A stretch of DNA of 64,000 nt from Woeseia oceani (GTDB lineage: Bacteria; Pseudomonadota; Gammaproteobacteria; Steroidobacterales; Woeseiaceae). Positions 29,217 to 39,029 of this stretch are shown here, in pieces; the first letter of the stretch is position 1, and each line of letters starts with the position of its first letter. Made by a program: the position numbers and the translations under genes. The stretch covers positions 3,151,001 through 3,215,000 of the forward strand of contig NZ_CP016268.1 of assembly GCF_001677435.1 (NCBI RefSeq). Reading direction: 5' to 3'. Under the pieces are notes generated by a model, which was not told where the DNA came from, did not search any database, and was given only the letters and a program-made list of their open reading frames with translations.

Positions 29217-29381
29217 CTACACCTCGATCATTTCAAAATCTTCTTTGCCGGCACCGCAATCGGGGCATCGCCACGACAGCGGCACATCGTCCCAACGCGT
29301 TCCCGCTGGAATTCCGGATTCAGGGTCACCCTCTTCTTCGCTGTAGAGGTAGCCGCAGATAAGGCACATGTAGGTCTTCAT
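29217..29381 (-). CDS. Rubredoxin
   Basis: Small electron-transfer protein of 54 aa with one iron bound by four Cys. The sequence shows MCLICGYLY (Cys6, Cys9) and [14 protein letters not shown] (Cys39, Cys42), with the family middle [16 protein letters not shown]. Length and spacing are exactly those of type I rubredoxins. It converges with the TraB/GumN gene (12 bases apart) and diverges from hemL; rubredoxin near hemL is, from memory, recurrent in gammaproteobacteria. The redox partner is not visible. Confidence 0.95.
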   Translation of the reverse strand: MKTYMCLICGYLYSEEEGDPESGIPAGTRWDDVPLSWRCPDCGAGKEDFEMIEV

Positions 29382-29507
29382 AGGGCCGTGACTTTGTCGC
29401 GATCATCACTTGCTTGTCAACCATTGCGCGCTGCACGGACTTCCGCCACCTGCCGTGCTCCGGTAGCATGCGTGCCCTGCTCACCCAATCGCTAATCGAG
29501 GAATACC

Positions 29508-30779
29508 ATGACATTGTTTGCCGACGCCAGGAAGTACATTGCCGGTGGAGTAAATTCACCCGTGCGCGCCTTCGCAAGCGTTGGCGGCGAACCGGTATTT
29601 ATGCGGCGTGCGCACGGTGCCTGGCTGGAAACAGAAGACGGTCAGCAACTGATCGACTACGTTGGTTCGTGGGGACCGATGATTCTTGGGCATGCACACC
29701 CCGAGGTTATCGCCGCTGTCACCGAAACCGCAGCCAATGGTCTGAGTTTCGGCGCGCCCTGCGTTCTGGAAACGCAACTTGCGCGCAAAGTGTGCGAGCT
29801 GATGCCATCAATCGAGAAGATACGAATGGTCAGTTCAGGCACTGAAGCAACCATGAGTGCCATTCGTCTGGCACGTGGCCACACCGGCAGAGACAAGATC
29901 ATAAAGTTTGAAGGCTGCTACCACGGACACTCTGACTCACTGTTGATCAAGGCCGGCTCGGGTGCGCTGACACTGGGTGTACCGAGCTCGCCGGGCGTTC
30001 CCGCAGGGCTGGCACAACACACCGTGACGCTGCCCTACAATGACAGTGCCGCCGTCATCAAGGCATTTGCAGAAATCGGCGACCAAATCGCCTGCGTCAT
30101 CGTTGAACCGATCGCCGGCAACATGAATATGGTGTTGCCGGTCGACGGTTTTCTGGAGACCCTGAGGGAGCAATGCAGCGAGGCCGGCGCACTGCTGATC
30201 CTGGATGAGGTGATGACCGGCTTCCGCGTCGCCCGCGGTGGCGCGCAGGCCCTGTACGGCATCACGCCCGACCTGACCACGCTCGGAAAGATAGTCGGCG
30301 GCGGCATGCCGGCTGCCGCGTTTGGCGGCCGTGCCGAGGTCATGAACAGCCTTGCGCCGGACGGTCCGGTTTATCAGGCGGGTACCTTGTCTGGCAATCC
30401 GCTGGCCATGGCCGCCGGATTGGCCACCTTGACGCTGCTTGAGCAGAAGGGTTTTTATACAGCGCTGACGGAAAAGACCCGCACACTCGTCAACGGCCTG
30501 GCCGATATCGCATCCCGCGCGGGCATACCGCTCGCCTGCGAGTCCACGGGTGGCATGTTCGGCATTGTGTTTAGCGACGATGCCCCCGTACGAACCTACG
30601 CGCAGGTTGCCGCCGCCGACGTCGATCGTTTCCGGCGCTTTTTTCACGGGATGCTCGAACGTCAGGTCTATTTCGCACCCTCCGCCTTCGAAGCAGGCTT
30701 CGTCTCTGCCGCACATGGCGACGCGGAAATATCACGCACTCTGGAGGCGGCCGAGGCTGTTATACCGACACTGGCCTGA
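29508..30779 (+). CDS. hemL: Glutamate-1-semialdehyde 2,1-aminomutase
   Basis: PLP enzyme (423 aa) making 5-aminolevulinate from glutamate-1-semialdehyde in the C5 haem pathway. It starts [20 protein letters not shown] and contains [47 protein letters not shown], and the PLP-binding Lys261 in [34 protein letters not shown] is the substrate-gating region. Length and motifs are canonical. It is transcribed away from rubredoxin and converges with the LON-domain gene. Confidence 0.98.
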   Translation: MTLFADARKYIAGGVNSPVRAFASVGGEPVFMRRAHGAWLETEDGQQLIDYVGSWGPMILGHAHPEVIAAVTETAANGLSFGAPCVLETQLARKVCELMPSIEKIRMVSSGTEATMSAIRLARGHTGRDKIIKFEGCYHGHSDSLLIKAGSGALTLGVPSSPGVPAGLAQHTVTLPYNDSAAVIKAFAEIGDQIACVIVEPIAGNMNMVLPVDGFLETLREQCSEAGALLILDEVMTGFRVARGGAQALYGITPDLTTLGKIVGGGMPAAAFGGRAEVMNSLAPDGPVYQAGTLSGNPLAMAAGLATLTLLEQKGFYTALTEKTRTLVNGLADIASRAGIPLACESTGGMFGIVFSDDAPVRTYAQVAAADVDRFRRFFHGMLERQVYFAPSAFEAGFVSAAHGDAEISRTLEAAEAVIPTLA

Positions 30780-30793
30780 GTGCAGGGCGGGTT

Positions 30794-31378
30794 TCAGACA
30801 AGCTCAACGTCACGAGCGTCGCGTAACACGGTGCGGACCAGTTGCAGGCGCTGCAGGGGATCCGTCATCTCGAGGCAATCCTGTTTTTGCTGAGCGCTAA
30901 AGGGCAGGATTTCCGCAAACCGGTAGCCAACCCAAACCGCGTCCTCATAACGGCGCGGCAGATCGACGTACAAGCGACCAAGGTCAGTCAGTACGCTGTC
31001 CAGTATCTGCGCCAGCGACAAGAATTCCTCCGGCAAAGGACACGACGTGGTCGCTGGCAGCAATTGCACTTCACCGCGCAGCAACCCGTCCGGCTGCCGC
31101 TCCCGGGATTGCAGCACGAACCGTTCGGAGCCTAGCGCGGTTATGCCGAGTATGCCGTCACTCCCCTGGTACCAGTCACTCACCTCGGCAAGCGTACCGA
31201 TATCGAATGTCGAGGCAGGGCCTGTCTCGCTACCGGCGCGGATCTGCACAACGCCAAACGGCGTTCCCTCGCGCAGACATTGGCTGATCATGTCCAGGTA
31301 CCGGGGCTCGAAGATGCGCAGCGGCAGAGGACCCTCGGGGTACAGGACGGTGTGCAATGGAAACAGTGGAATCTGCAT
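30794..31378 (-). CDS. LON N-terminal (substrate-binding) domain protein
   Basis: Stand-alone LON substrate-binding domain protein (194 aa). It opens with the typical IPLFPLHTVLYPEGPLPLRIFEPRYLDMISQCLREGTPFGVV, then VGTLAEV-like FDIGTLAEVSDW and the RFVLQSRERQPDGLLRGEV strand pair. No ATPase or protease domain follows, so it is not Lon itself. In some bacteria such proteins sit with peptidase or Mpl genes; here it lies downstream of mpl on the same strand. The function is unknown beyond likely peptide or protein binding. Confidence 0.9.
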   Translation of the reverse strand: MQIPLFPLHTVLYPEGPLPLRIFEPRYLDMISQCLREGTPFGVVQIRAGSETGPASTFDIGTLAEVSDWYQGSDGILGITALGSERFVLQSRERQPDGLLRGEVQLLPATTSCPLPEEFLSLAQILDSVLTDLGRLYVDLPRRYEDAVWVGYRFAEILPFSAQQKQDCLEMTDPLQRLQLVRTVLRDARDVELV

Positions 31379-31447
31379 TGGACTACCTTGGCGCGAGACT
31401 CGCTCGCCCTCAGTATAGTTGCCGGCAGCTGTTCTGTATTTGCCGTT

Positions 31448-32809
31448 TCAGGTGGGTGCGTCCAGAGCAGCCGTCAGCTTCTGCCGCACAGCACCAAAGC
31501 CACCATTGCTCATGAATACCATATGGTCACCGGGGCGCAGACGCGACTTCAGACCGGCGATCATTGCATCATATTGTCGATAGATCGCCACCTGCTCACC
31601 CAAGCCTGCCAGCGCGGAATCGAAGCCCGCACTGACACCCTCCGGACGAAAGACCGCGACGTGGTCTGCCGCCGCGAGTGCCGCAACCAGCGCCTCATCA
31701 TGCACTCCGAGCTTCATGGTGTTGGAACGCGGCTCCAGCGCCACGAACAGGCGCTCACCCGGGTAACGCGTTTTCATCCCATCGATCGTGCGCCGAATGG
31801 CGGTCGGGTGGTGCGCAAAGTCGTCGTAGACGAAAACGCCTGCAACTTCCGCCGTGCGCTCCAGCCGGCGTTTAACCCCGCTGAATCGTGACAAAGCTGC
31901 CACCGCCTGGGCCACAGACACGCCCGCCGAGTGCGCAGCAGCGATGGCGGCAAGTGCGTTTTCCAGGTTGTAGGCGCCGGCCAACTGCCAGCCGGCCTCC
32001 GCCGCTTCATCGCCGTGCGAGGCTACGAATTTACGGCCCGTCGCGTCACTGAATTCCGCGTGCCAGTCTGCACCAGGTTCCAGGCTGAAGCTTTCACTTG
32101 AGCTCCAGCACCCTTTGTCCAGCATGCGTCGCAGGTTTGCGTCCGCCGCATTGAACACAACCCGGCCATTGCCGGGCACGGTACGCATGAGTTGATGGAA
32201 CTGCCAGATTATCGCGTCAAGATCAGGGTAAATATCGGCGTGGTCGTACTCCATATTGTTAAGCACGAGGGTCCGCGGCCGGTAGTGAACAAACTTTGCA
32301 CGTTTGTCGAAAAACGCCGTGTCGTATTCATCGGCTTCGACAACGAAATACGGCGCCTCGCCATAGCGAGCCGAACGGCCGAAATTGGCCGGTATGCCGC
32401 CAATCAAAAAGCCCGGTGACAAACCGGCATCTTCGAGTATCCACGCCAGCATACTCGACGTTGTGGTCTTTCCGTGCGTCCCTGCCACTGCCATGACGTG
32501 ACGGCCACGCAACACGAATTTCTCCAGCCACTCCGGCCCCGACATATACGGCAGCCCACGATTGAGCACGGCTTCGACGGCCGGGTTGCCACGACTGAGC
32601 GCATTGCCGATCACGACGCAATCAGGAGCATCAGTCAGTGCATCAGCGCTGTAGCCCTCATGAATATCGATACCCAGTGACTCAAGCTGGGTGCTCATCG
32701 GCGGGTAAACGTTCGCGTCGCTGCCCGTTACCCGGTGTCCGGCGGCACGCGCAAGCGCAGCGACGCCACCCATGAATGTGCCGCAGATTCCTAGTATGTG
32801 AATGTGCAT
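31448..32809 (-). CDS. mpl: UDP-N-acetylmuramate:L-alanyl-gamma-D-glutamyl-meso-diaminopimelate ligase
   Basis: Murein tripeptide ligase (453 aa) that attaches recycled tripeptide to UDP-MurNAc in the cytoplasm. It has the Mur-family N-domain (HIHILGICGTFMGGVAALARAAGHRVTGSD), the ATP loop AVAGTHGKTTTSSMLAWIL, the carbamylated-Lys region YFVVEADEYDTAFFDKRAKFVHYRP, LVLNNMEYDHADIYPD, and VYDDFAHHPTAIRRTI in the C-domain. HILGICGTFMGG and FDKRAKF are Mpl-type rather than MurC-type. It sits between an unknown membrane protein and a LON-domain gene. Confidence 0.96.
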   Translation of the reverse strand: MHIHILGICGTFMGGVAALARAAGHRVTGSDANVYPPMSTQLESLGIDIHEGYSADALTDAPDCVVIGNALSRGNPAVEAVLNRGLPYMSGPEWLEKFVLRGRHVMAVAGTHGKTTTSSMLAWILEDAGLSPGFLIGGIPANFGRSARYGEAPYFVVEADEYDTAFFDKRAKFVHYRPRTLVLNNMEYDHADIYPDLDAIIWQFHQLMRTVPGNGRVVFNAADANLRRMLDKGCWSSSESFSLEPGADWHAEFSDATGRKFVASHGDEAAEAGWQLAGAYNLENALAAIAAAHSAGVSVAQAVAALSRFSGVKRRLERTAEVAGVFVYDDFAHHPTAIRRTIDGMKTRYPGERLFVALEPRSNTMKLGVHDEALVAALAAADHVAVFRPEGVSAGFDSALAGLGEQVAIYRQYDAMIAGLKSRLRPGDHMVFMSNGGFGAVRQKLTAALDAPT

Positions 32810-32820
32810 TGATCCAGCCT

Positions 32821-33318
32821 TTAGCTGCCACCCAACATTGCCTGTACGCCAATCTGCGTGACGAGCGAGGCGATCGCGATCAGGAGCCCGAGCAACCAGT
32901 GGCAGCCGATGGATTTCGACATTATGTGACCTTCAACCGGGACCGACCAGAGAATTATCATTGACGCGATCGCACCGGCCTCAACCCGCCCGAGCAATGG
33001 CGCGAATATCGCGAACTCCAGCGCGAAGACTATTGTGAGCAATGAACCGCAAGCGATTATGCAGCTAACAGCGACCAGCAAGCGCTCTGCCCGCCCGGCA
33101 AGAACGATTACGGCAGCGTAAAACAGGATGCCCGCGCCGTATGCGAAAAATGCCGTTGCATAATGGCTCTCTTCGCTGGCTGTAATCAGGTACGCCGGGT
33201 ACGAGGACGCCAGCATTAACACGATGGCAAATGTCAGCACGAACATTGACGACGGAATGCTTTCCGGGCCACGGCGTAGTGCGATTATGTCGAAGAAGGA
33301 TTTCAGAAGTAGCAGCAC
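32821..33318 (-). CDS. Uncharacterised multi-pass membrane protein (YIP1-like)
   Basis: Hydrophobic protein of 165 aa with about five predicted membrane helices: 24-48, 57-75, 80-108, 115-130 and 140-160. It begins LLLLKSFFDIIALRRGPESIPSS, a short cytosolic segment seen in small YIP1-domain-like proteins of gammaproteobacteria. No catalytic motif is visible. The start is GTG at 33318; the ribosome site is weak. It ends 11 bases before mpl on the same strand and diverges from rnd. I do not recognise a function; the YIP1 link rests on topology and the N-terminal pattern and is tentative. Confidence 0.7.
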   Translation of the reverse strand: MLLLLKSFFDIIALRRGPESIPSSMFVLTFAIVLMLASSYPAYLITASEESHYATAFFAYGAGILFYAAVIVLAGRAERLLVAVSCIIACGSLLTIVFALEFAIFAPLLGRVEAGAIASMIILWSVPVEGHIMSKSIGCHWLLGLLIAIASLVTQIGVQAMLGGS

Positions 33319-33397
33319 GGTCGTCTTGATTACATGATTGCGTATACGAAATCATCGCATGTTAGTCTGTGGAATCGAAATTATCCTGCTGCGAACG

Positions 33398-34477
33398 ATG
33401 GCCGACTACCAGTACATAGAACTCTCCATGCCGGAACCGGCATGCAACGCCCTGCACGGCGCAGGCATGATCGGTGTAGACACCGAATTCATGCGCGAAA
33501 AAACCTATTACTCACAACTCTGTCTCGTGCAGTTTGCTGTCGATCGACACTACTGGTGCGCGGATCCGTTGTCAGCAGACAACCTGCAAACGTTCTGGGA
33601 TGCAATCCTGCAACCTGCCTGGGTATTGCATTCGGGCCGTCAGGACCTTGAAGTTGTCCAGCAATCGGCAGGCCGACTTCCCGGCGAATTGTTTGACACG
33701 CAAGTCGCCGCCGCATTGCTCGGCTACCCGCCACAAATGGGTTACGCCAACCTCGTCAAAGAACTGTTCGACGTTGAGCTGGCCAAATCGGAAACGCGGG
33801 CTGACTGGAGCCGCCGACCTTTGTCAGAGGCCGAACTCTCGTATGCGGCGGAAGATGTCATATACCTGCTGCCGGCTTACGAGAAACTCTGCGAAAAACT
33901 GGATGCAGCTGGCCGCCTGGAGTGGGCCAAAGAGGACAGCGCCGATCTCCTCAACCCAGCTCTTTATCAAATTGATCTCGACAGCGCGATTGACCGCGTC
34001 AAGGGTGCACGAAACATGCGCGGGCACGCGCGCCGTACGGCGGTCCTGTTGGCCAGATGGCGGGAACAACGGGCGGTAAAAAGCAACAAACCGCGGCAGT
34101 GGATTCTGCGCGACGCTGTGCTGCTGGATATTGCTGGCAGGCAGCCTGGTTCAATTGAAGCACTTAACAGCATCGACAATATTTCCCCGGGAATGGTGCG
34201 ACGCAATGGCGACGAACTCCTGGCAATGATCAACGAATGCCGCGATGGTGACGACGACTACCAGCCGCCGTCGCGCCCGGATGAAGAGCAAAAGGCGCTC
34301 CTCAAGAAACTGCAAAAGGCCGTAGTTAGTCGCGCCAGGGAAATTGACATTCCGGCGGAAGTGCTGGCACCGCGTCGCGAACTGACGGCGGCACTCTCCG
34401 GGGATCGCGAGCTACGCGTGTTTCGTGGCTGGCGCCAGGACCTGATAGGAACGGACCTCAGTCGCATGCTCGACTAA
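33398..34477 (+). CDS. rnd: Ribonuclease D
   Basis: 3'-5' exoribonuclease that trims tRNA precursors (359 aa from ATG 33398). The DEDD exonuclease domain shows IGVDTEFMREKTYYSQLCLVQ (Asp and Glu of motif I), VLHSGRQDLEVV (motif II) and the motif III region beginning LSYAAEDVIYLLPAYEKL. One HRDC domain follows at about 200-290 (RARNMRGHARRTAVLLARWREQRAV then RKPRQWILRDAVLLDIA-type helices). ATG 33398 gives the normal MADYQYIE start; ATGs further up lack family similarity. It converges with adk, 13 bases between stops. Confidence 0.94.
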   Translation: MADYQYIELSMPEPACNALHGAGMIGVDTEFMREKTYYSQLCLVQFAVDRHYWCADPLSADNLQTFWDAILQPAWVLHSGRQDLEVVQQSAGRLPGELFDTQVAAALLGYPPQMGYANLVKELFDVELAKSETRADWSRRPLSEAELSYAAEDVIYLLPAYEKLCEKLDAAGRLEWAKEDSADLLNPALYQIDLDSAIDRVKGARNMRGHARRTAVLLARWREQRAVKSNKPRQWILRDAVLLDIAGRQPGSIEALNSIDNISPGMVRRNGDELLAMINECRDGDDDYQPPSRPDEEQKALLKKLQKAVVSRAREIDIPAEVLAPRRELTAALSGDRELRVFRGWRQDLIGTDLSRMLD

Positions 34478-34490
34478 CGGTCGCCTGCGG

Positions 34491-35129
34491 CTAAAGAATC
34501 TCGAGCAAGCGCGCGTAGACTTCGTCGACAGTGCCGTTAGCATTCACGGTCTGCAGCTTGTCACGCTTGCGGTAGAACTCGACCAGCGGTTCGGTCTGCT
34601 CCCGGTACACTTCAAGCCGGCTACGGATCGTGGCTTCGTTGTCATCCTCGCGCTGTATCAGCTCCCCGCCGTTGCTGGTGCACGCATCGAGTTCTTCCTG
34701 CGATGAGAAATACACGTTCAGCAGTTTACCTGTGAGCGAACAGGTACGCCGACCGGTCAGCCGCTTGAGCAATACATCGAATTCAACGTCCATCAGCACA
34801 GCGGTATCCAGCGGCTTGCCCAGTTCGTCCAGCAACTCGGCTAGATCGAGCGCTTGTTGCCGGGTCCGCGGAAAGCCATCGAGGATAAAGCCATCTTCGG
34901 TGTCAGCTTCGCGCAATCGTTCGCTGATAATACCCAGCACGATTTCGTCTGATACCAGTTGCCCCGCTTCCATGATGGCCTTTGCCTGCTGGCCGAAACG
35001 AGTGCCGGATTCCACGGCAGCGCGCAATATGTCGCCGGTGGATATTTGCGGAACATGACGCTCGGCCATGAGTTTCTGAGCCTGAGTGCCTTTGCCCGAA
35101 CCGGGCGCACCCAATAAAACGATACGCAT
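34491..35129 (-). CDS. adk: Adenylate kinase
   Basis: Balances ATP, ADP and AMP (212 aa). P-loop GAPGSGKGTQAQKL at 7-20, AMP site STGDILRAAVESGT, DGFPRTRQQA, and the LID region with RLTGRRTCSLTGKLLNVYFSSQEELD. The long LID carries a Cys but not the four-Cys zinc site of Gram-positive enzymes. Length is normal. It is divergent from the PPi-dependent phosphofructokinase gene across a 267-bp gap. Confidence 0.97.
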   Translation of the reverse strand: MRIVLLGAPGSGKGTQAQKLMAERHVPQISTGDILRAAVESGTRFGQQAKAIMEAGQLVSDEIVLGIISERLREADTEDGFILDGFPRTRQQALDLAELLDELGKPLDTAVLMDVEFDVLLKRLTGRRTCSLTGKLLNVYFSSQEELDACTSNGGELIQREDDNEATIRSRLEVYREQTEPLVEFYRKRDKLQTVNANGTVDEVYARLLEIL

Positions 35130-35396
35130 TCGCTGCTACTCTTTTAATTCTGACGAACTGGAAAACAAAAAAATGGTCGCCGGTGCCCAGTGGGCGCGAC
35201 CGAAATCGAAGAAGTCGTGCCGGAGCAGCGCACTTCAGGGGCGGCATACGCTACCCACAATCCGCGGACGGGTCAATTCATAGCGGCGGGATAGTCGGTC
35301 GGCTCGCGGATCGCGGCACTGATTTGCAGCCGTGAAGCGCCGCGCAGTTTCGGCTATCCTTTGCAACGATTCCGAGTTATCTCAAGGCCCGTCATT

Positions 35397-36659
35397 ATGT
35401 CCAGAAAAAACGCGTTTTATGCTCAGTCAGGCGGCGTAACCGCCGTAATTAATGCCAGCGCATGTGGAGTCATAGAGACCGCACGCGAGAATCGCGACAA
35501 GATTGCCAATGTGTACGCCGGCCGCAATGGCATTATCGGCGCGTTGACCGAGGACATGATCGATACCAACCGCGAACCGGCGCGTACCATCGCGGCCTTG
35601 CGCCATACACCGGGCGGCGCTTTCGGCTCAGCCCGCTACAAACTCAAAGGAATTGAGGAGAACAGGGCCGAATACGAACGCCTGATCGACGTGTTTCGCG
35701 CTCACAATATCGGCTATTTCTTTTACAACGGCGGCAATGATTCCATGGATACCGCCCATAAGGTCTCGCTGATCAGCAAGCGCATGGGCTACCCGGTGAA
35801 CTGCCTCGGCATACCGAAGACGGTCGACAATGACCTGCCGATAACCGACAACTGCCCGGGTTTCGGCTCGGTCGCCAAGTACATCGCCGTTTCAACCCGC
35901 GAAGCCGCGCTGGATGTACTGTCGATGGCAAAGACCTCGACCAAGGTATTCGTGATGGAAGTCATGGGCCGTCACGCTGGCTGGATTGCCGCGGCCGCTG
36001 GCCTGGCAGGTTCGGAACCCGGCGATGCGCCGCACATCATCCTTTTCCCCGAAATACCGTTTGAACGCGCAGCTTTTCTCAAACGCGTCAAACAATGCGT
36101 CGAACAGTACGGGTATTGCGTGATCGTCGTCAGCGAAGGCGCGCGCTACGCGGACGGTAAATTCCTCGCCGAAGCGGGTACGCGCGATGCATTTGGCCAT
36201 GCCCAGCTAGGCGGGGTCGCGCCCGTGGTCGCCAACATGGTCCGGGACGAACTAGGCTACAAATTCCACTACGCGATTGCTGACTACCTGCAACGTTCGG
36301 CGCGGCACATTGCATCAGCCGTCGACGTGGATCAGGCCTACGCCGTCGGCAAGGCAGCCGTCAAATTTGCGCTTGCCGGCAAGACCGCAGTGATGCCGGT
36401 CATCAAACGGGTATCGGACAAGCCTTACCGGTGGCGCATCGAAGAAGCGCCGCTGGCGAAGATTGCCAACAAGGAAAAGATGCTGCCCCGTCGCTACATC
36501 AGTCGCGACGGTTTCTCGATCACCGAGGCCGCTCGCCGGTACCTGCAGCCACTCATCAAGGGTGAGAATTACCCTCCATATCTCAATGGCTTACCGAAGT
36601 ACGTCAGCATCAAGGGAGTGCCGGTAGCGAAACGGCTCAACACAGATTTTGTGGTATGA
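35397..36659 (+). CDS. pfp: Pyrophosphate-dependent 6-phosphofructokinase
   Basis: Reversibly converts fructose 6-phosphate to fructose 1,6-bisphosphate using PPi (420 aa). Seen motifs: QSGGVTAVINASACGV, NGGNDSMDTAHKVS in place of the ATP-type GGDGS, GIPKTVDNDLPITDNCPGFGSVAKY with the PPi-type Lys before TVDND, and VMEVMGRHAGWIAAAAGLA. These point to PPi rather than ATP as phosphoryl donor. ATG 35397 gives the family start MSRKNAFYAQSGG. The H+-pyrophosphatase gene lies 260 bases downstream on the same strand, a pairing that links the two through PPi. Confidence 0.93.
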   Translation: MSRKNAFYAQSGGVTAVINASACGVIETARENRDKIANVYAGRNGIIGALTEDMIDTNREPARTIAALRHTPGGAFGSARYKLKGIEENRAEYERLIDVFRAHNIGYFFYNGGNDSMDTAHKVSLISKRMGYPVNCLGIPKTVDNDLPITDNCPGFGSVAKYIAVSTREAALDVLSMAKTSTKVFVMEVMGRHAGWIAAAAGLAGSEPGDAPHIILFPEIPFERAAFLKRVKQCVEQYGYCVIVVSEGARYADGKFLAEAGTRDAFGHAQLGGVAPVVANMVRDELGYKFHYAIADYLQRSARHIASAVDVDQAYAVGKAAVKFALAGKTAVMPVIKRVSDKPYRWRIEEAPLAKIANKEKMLPRRYISRDGFSITEAARRYLQPLIKGENYPPYLNGLPKYVSIKGVPVAKRLNTDFVV

Positions 36660-36919
36660 TTCGCGCCACTGACGGGGGCCGGCCAAGGCCGGAGTAGGGA
36701 CTCCGACAGAGCAACACCACATACAACAACGATAAAGGTGCGCAAGCCGCACCCTCTCTGACTACCAATAGCCAGTCCGGAACGTACGTGCCGACTTGTG
36801 GCACCCAAATGCGTTCCAGCGATGGCTGGTGTGCTACGGCTGCCAGAGGGCCAAGATTTGTAGTATTGCCTCGGCCTGTTTCCGGCGGGGGTGGGGATTA
36901 CGATCAGGAGAGGAACGGT
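36660..36919 (+). other. 260-nt leader upstream of hppA with several hairpins
   Basis: No gene is credible here. At least five local stem-loops can be drawn: 36677-36690 (GGCC/GGCC), 36691-36704 (5 bp, tetraloop aggg), 36737-36753 (6 bp, ggtgcg/cgcacc), 36788-36804 (5 bp) and 36816-36829 (5 bp, tetraloop gatg). The third is enclosed by a short cagag/ctctg pairing. None ends in a T-run, so they are not simple terminators. A GGAGAGG site at 36907-36913 serves hppA. The block does not match the fluoride, c-di-GMP, SAM or cobalamin riboswitch consensus I know. A structured regulatory leader is possible but unproven. Confidence 0.4.
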
Positions 36920-38959
36920 ATGACTAACGAGTTGGCACTGTGGTTGGCGATAGGTTCAGGGGTAATCGCCATTCTTTACGGACTTCTGTCCACACAATGG
37001 ATATTGAAACAACCTGCAGGCAATGCGCGCATGCAGGAAATCGCGCAGGCCATTCAGGAAGGCGCCAATGCCTACATGAATCGCCAGTACCTGACTATCA
37101 GTGTCGTGGGCGTAGTGCTGTTTCTTGCACTGGGTCTGGCGCTGGGCTGGACGACCGCCGGCGGCTTCGCCATTGGTGCGATCTTCTCCGGGCTTGCAGG
37201 CTATATCGGCATGTTCGTTTCGGTCCGGGCCAACGTCCGCACTGCACAAGCCGCTACCATCGGTGTTAACCCGGCCCTGAACGTTGCGTTTCGTGGTGGT
37301 GCCATTACCGGCCTGCTCGTCGTAGGCCTTGGCCTGCTCGGCGTTGCCGGCTACTACCTGCTGCTGTCGGCAACCGGTGTCAGCACTGATGACGCCATTC
37401 ACGCACTCGTGGGTCTCGCCTTCGGCGGCTCACTGATCTCGATTTTCGCTCGCCTGGGTGGCGGTATCTTTACCAAAGGCGCCGACGTTGGTGCCGACCT
37501 GGTCGGCAAAGTTGAAGCCGGCATACCCGAAGACGACCCCCGTAACCCCGGTGTGATTGCTGACAACGTCGGCGACAACGTGGGCGACTGTGCCGGCATG
37601 GCGGCTGACTTGTTCGAGACCTACGCCGTTACGATCATCGCAACCATGCTGCTGGGCAGCCTGGTTGCCGGGCAAATGGGTTCTGAGGCAATCATGTATC
37701 CGCTCGTCCTCGGCGCCGTTTCAATCATTGCGTCGATCATCGGCACGTTTTTTGTCCGCACTTCGGACGGCGGCAAAGTCATGGGAGCGCTCTACAAAGG
37801 TATGATCGTAGCCGGCGTATTGGCCGCCATCGCGTTCTACCCGATTACCAACATGATGATGGCGGAGTCCGGCAATACTGGCGGCATATTTGGCTCAGCC
37901 CTCATCGGGTTGGCGCTTACCGCGGCGATGGTTGTGATCACCGAGTACTACACAAGCACCGAGTACAAACCCGTCCGCACAATCGCAGAAGCCTCATTGA
38001 CCGGTGACGCCACCAACATCATCGCCGGCCTTGGCATCTCAATGAAGTCGACGGCACTGCCGGTTATCGCCGTTTGCCTGAGTATCTGGGGCGCGTTTGC
38101 ACTGGCGCCTGCCGGTGACTCGATGGCCGGTTTGTACAACATCGCCATTGCCGCTACCACCATGCTGTCCATGACCGGCGTTGTTGTAGCACTCGATGCT
38201 TTCGGACCGATCACCGACAACGCCGGTGGTATTGCCGAGATGTCGGAACTGCCATCAGAAGTACGCACGATTACTGATCAGCTGGATGCTGTCGGCAATA
38301 CGACCAAGGCTGTTACCAAGGGCTACGCGATCGGCTCTGCGGGCCTCGCCGCACTGGTACTGTTTGCCGACTACACCAATGCACTTGCAGGCGCGGGAAT
38401 TGTCGTCGATTTCGACCTGTCGGATCACCTCGTCATCATCGGCCTGTTCATCGGCGGCCTGGTACCGTACCTGTTCGGTGCCATGGCCATGGAAGCGGTC
38501 GGTCGTGCCGCTGGCAAAGTAGTCGTGGAAGTTCGTCGCCAGTTCAAGGAAATCAAAGGCATCATGGACGGATCCGGCAAGCCGGACTACAGCCGTGCGG
38601 TCGACATCCTGACCAAGGCAGCGATCAAGGAAATGATCGTGCCGTCGTTGTTACCAATCCTGGTGCCACTGGCCGTTGGTCTGTTGCTCGGACCTAAAGC
38701 ACTCGGCGGCTTGTTGCTTGGCACTATTGTTACCGGATTGTTTGTGGCCATCTCCATGACCACCGGCGGCGGTGCCTGGGATAACGCCAAGAAATACATC
38801 GAAGACGGCAATTGCGGCGGCAAAGGCTCCGATGCACACAAGGCCGCGGTTACCGGCGACACCGTTGGTGATCCGTACAAAGACACTGCCGGCCCGGCCA
38901 TCAACCCACTCATCAAGATCATTAATATTGTGGCCTTGCTGATGGTGCCGCTGCTCTGA
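36920..38959 (+). CDS. hppA: K+-independent H+-translocating membrane pyrophosphatase
   Basis: Membrane pyrophosphatase (679 aa, about 16 helices) that couples PPi hydrolysis to proton pumping. The active-site motifs are present: [70 protein letters not shown], and the C-terminal [13 protein letters not shown] with [22 protein letters not shown]. The GNTTKAVT stretch has Lys and Thr where K+-dependent enzymes have Ala and Gly/Ala, which places it in the K+-independent H+-PPase group. Ion specificity is inferred from that signature. ATG 36920 is set by a GGAGAGG ribosome site. It follows the PPi-PFK gene. Confidence 0.96.
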   Translation: MTNELALWLAIGSGVIAILYGLLSTQWILKQPAGNARMQEIAQAIQEGANAYMNRQYLTISVVGVVLFLALGLALGWTTAGGFAIGAIFSGLAGYIGMFVSVRANVRTAQAATIGVNPALNVAFRGGAITGLLVVGLGLLGVAGYYLLLSATGVSTDDAIHALVGLAFGGSLISIFARLGGGIFTKGADVGADLVGKVEAGIPEDDPRNPGVIADNVGDNVGDCAGMAADLFETYAVTIIATMLLGSLVAGQMGSEAIMYPLVLGAVSIIASIIGTFFVRTSDGGKVMGALYKGMIVAGVLAAIAFYPITNMMMAESGNTGGIFGSALIGLALTAAMVVITEYYTSTEYKPVRTIAEASLTGDATNIIAGLGISMKSTALPVIAVCLSIWGAFALAPAGDSMAGLYNIAIAATTMLSMTGVVVALDAFGPITDNAGGIAEMSELPSEVRTITDQLDAVGNTTKAVTKGYAIGSAGLAALVLFADYTNALAGAGIVVDFDLSDHLVIIGLFIGGLVPYLFGAMAMEAVGRAAGKVVVEVRRQFKEIKGIMDGSGKPDYSRAVDILTKAAIKEMIVPSLLPILVPLAVGLLLGPKALGGLLLGTIVTGLFVAISMTTGGGAWDNAKKYIEDGNCGGKGSDAHKAAVTGDTVGDPYKDTAGPAINPLIKIINIVALLMVPLL

Positions 38960-38981
38960 GCACCCTGGTAACACGCAAACG

Positions 38982-39013
38982 AAAAACGCCGGCATTACGC
39001 CGGCGTTTTTTTT
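38982..39013 (+). terminator. Intrinsic terminator after hppA
   Basis: Arms 38982-38993 (aaaaacgccggc) and 38999-39010 pair over 12 bases around attac, followed by an eight-T run at 39006-39013. It starts 22 bases after the hppA stop. The A-tract on the 5' side makes it able to work in both directions, so it may also stop the convergent GGDEF/EAL transcript. Confidence 0.95.
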
Positions 39014-39029
39014 GGCTGGCCTCGAAATC

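Noticed and set aside
36671-36720. Fluoride riboswitch (crcB motif) before hppA
   Set aside because: The ggagtagggactcc hairpin looked suggestive, but the conserved GATGACTCCTAC-type segment and pseudoknot partners are absent.
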